From: JAFGED01 sp964551295
Lineage (GTDB): Bacteria; Chloroflexota; Anaerolineae; B4-G1
Direction: 5' to 3'
DNA length: 6,842 nt
Assembly: GCA_964551295.1 (NCBI GenBank)
Contig: CAZKDJ010000214.1
Location: 1 to 6,842, forward strand
The notes below the pieces were generated by a model. The model searched no databases, had not been told where the DNA came from, and saw only the letters and a program-made list of their open reading frames with translations. Each line of letters begins with the position of its first letter. Positions within the stretch are counted from its first letter, which is position 1. The position numbers and the translations under genes were made by a program. Of this stretch, positions 6,195-6,842 are shown piece after piece.

Positions 6195-6223
6195 AATTGG
6201 TAGTTGGCAGATTAGGGGATTGA
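6195..6223 (+). repeat. Imperfect ATTGG-type short repeats in the spacer
   Basis: ATTGG (6196-6200), GTTGG (6203-6207), ATTAG (6211-6215) and ATTGA (6219-6223) recur at 7-8 bp spacing, filling the short gap before the last gene. The last part overlaps the AGGGG (6214-6218) that probably serves as ribosome site for ATG 6226. The array is degenerate and short, so the call is tentative. Confidence 0.35.
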
Positions 6224-6225
6224 CT

Positions 6226-6842
6226 ATGTGGGAAGATTGGCGTGAACGTCGTCCGGGGCAGACGCTGGCCTTTGTGGCCGAGGCGGATGCGGATTTGCTG
6301 GCCGAGACGCTGGTGGCTTTTGCCAATTCCGACGGCGGCACCATCCTCATCGGCGTGAATGAGGATGGACGAGCCATTGGTGGGGTGTATGCCGACGAGG
6401 TCGAGTCGGCGCTGCGGGAGGCGGCCCTGGCGTGCCGGCCGCCGGTGGTTGCCCGCTGGCACCAGGCGGCCGGGGAGGGGGACAGGGGCATGGTGTACGC
6501 TATCGTCGTCAAGCGCAGCCCTGAGCTACACAGCCTGGCCGACGGGCGCGTGCTGGTCCGTACCGGCGTGGAGAACCACCCCCTCAGCGGCGATCAAATT
6601 CGCCAGCTCGCCGCGACCAAATCGACGGGCGATTTCGAGACCGAGGTCGCGCCCGGCGCGCACCGGGATGACCTGGACGACGAGGTGATCGAAGAGTTCA
6701 AGGCCAAGTGGCAGGATCGCCAGCACCGGGAGTGGACGCGTTCCGTGGACGATCTATTGGTGCGAGTGGGCGCCCTGGGCGAAGACGGGCGCCCCACGGT
6801 GGCGGGTGTGCTGCTGTTTGCCAAGAATCCCCAGGCGTTCCT
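6226..6842 (+). CDS. AlbA_2 (Schlafen-type) putative DNA-binding protein, 3' end outside window
   Basis: The frame is open from ATG 6226 to the window end (205 codons, no stop), so the gene is partial. AGGGG at 6214-6218 precedes the start by 7 nt. The sequence LVAFANSDGGTILIGVNEDG (29-48) is the hallmark of the AlbA_2 domain (PF04326). It is followed by HSLADGRVLVRTGVENHPLS (102-121), and then by PTVAGVLLFAKNPQAF (190-205), which usually leads into the second half of RecG-like/AlbA_2 proteins, often with a HATPase_c_4 region. The N-terminal acidic pattern E-x4-EFK of many family members is replaced by PGQTLAFV (10-17). Members are commonly annotated as ATP-dependent DNA helicase-related or transcriptional regulators, but the function is generally unproven. 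It follows the membrane methyltransferase by 34 nt, possibly in the same transcript. Confidence 0.85.
   Translation, partial: MWEDWRERRPGQTLAFVAEADADLLAETLVAFANSDGGTILIGVNEDGRAIGGVYADEVESALREAALACRPPVVARWHQAAGEGDRGMVYAIVVKRSPELHSLADGRVLVRTGVENHPLSGDQIRQLAATKSTGDFETEVAPGAHRDDLDDEVIEEFKAKWQDRQHREWTRSVDDLLVRVGALGEDGRPTVAGVLLFAKNPQAF

Noticed and set aside
1..6842. CRISPR array, tRNA, rRNA, insertion sequence, or a defence or toxin-antitoxin system
   Set aside because: No regularly spaced direct repeats of suitable length, no cloverleaf or rRNA-like stretches, no transposase or terminal inverted repeats. The AlbA_2 gene alone is not enough to call a defence system.

Overview
The window is a high-GC stretch, probably from a metagenome-assembled bacterial contig. 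It begins with a 5' poly-C/G run that looks like a sequencing or assembly artefact. Every convincing gene is on the + strand. The GyrA and AlbA_2-type protein style, the TTG starts with good Shine-Dalgarno sites, and short heptamer-repeat spacers recall Chloroflexota (Anaerolineae-like). That assignment is an inference from style, not a proven one.

Layout. (1) 1-76: low-complexity C/G. (2) 213-810: a class I SAM-dependent methyltransferase behind an extended -10 promoter, broken by a frameshift near its 3' end so that the last ~45 codons lie in another frame. (3) 831-871: a very strong imperfect palindrome (19 paired positions, 3-nt loop). (4) 906-2920: a probable two-gene operon, a small two-TM membrane protein whose ATG sits at the predicted transcription start (leaderless), joined by an ATGA overlap to a GT39/PMT-type membrane glycosyltransferase. 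(5) 2943-2992: a 10-bp hairpin and three tandem ACGTTTY heptamers running into a TATAAT box. (6) 3027-5459: a full-length DNA gyrase subunit A with a TTG start. (7) 5484-6191: an isoprenylcysteine-carboxylmethyltransferase-like membrane methyltransferase of visibly lower GC, 24 nt after gyrA. (8) 6226-end: the 5' part of an AlbA_2/Schlafen-type putative DNA-binding protein, running off the window.

How the genes work together. gyrA and the two genes after it are close and could share a transcript, but no common pathway is evident. The small membrane protein and GT39 are the only pair whose arrangement argues for a joint function, at the cell envelope. I see no CRISPR array, tRNA, rRNA, insertion sequence or defence island. 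Most of the window is ordinary housekeeping or accessory content. The points worth a second look are the strong hairpin, the leaderless and coupled small gene, the heptamer repeats at the gyrA promoter, the degenerate GyrA-box, the altered AlbA_2 acidic positions, and the frameshifted methyltransferase.
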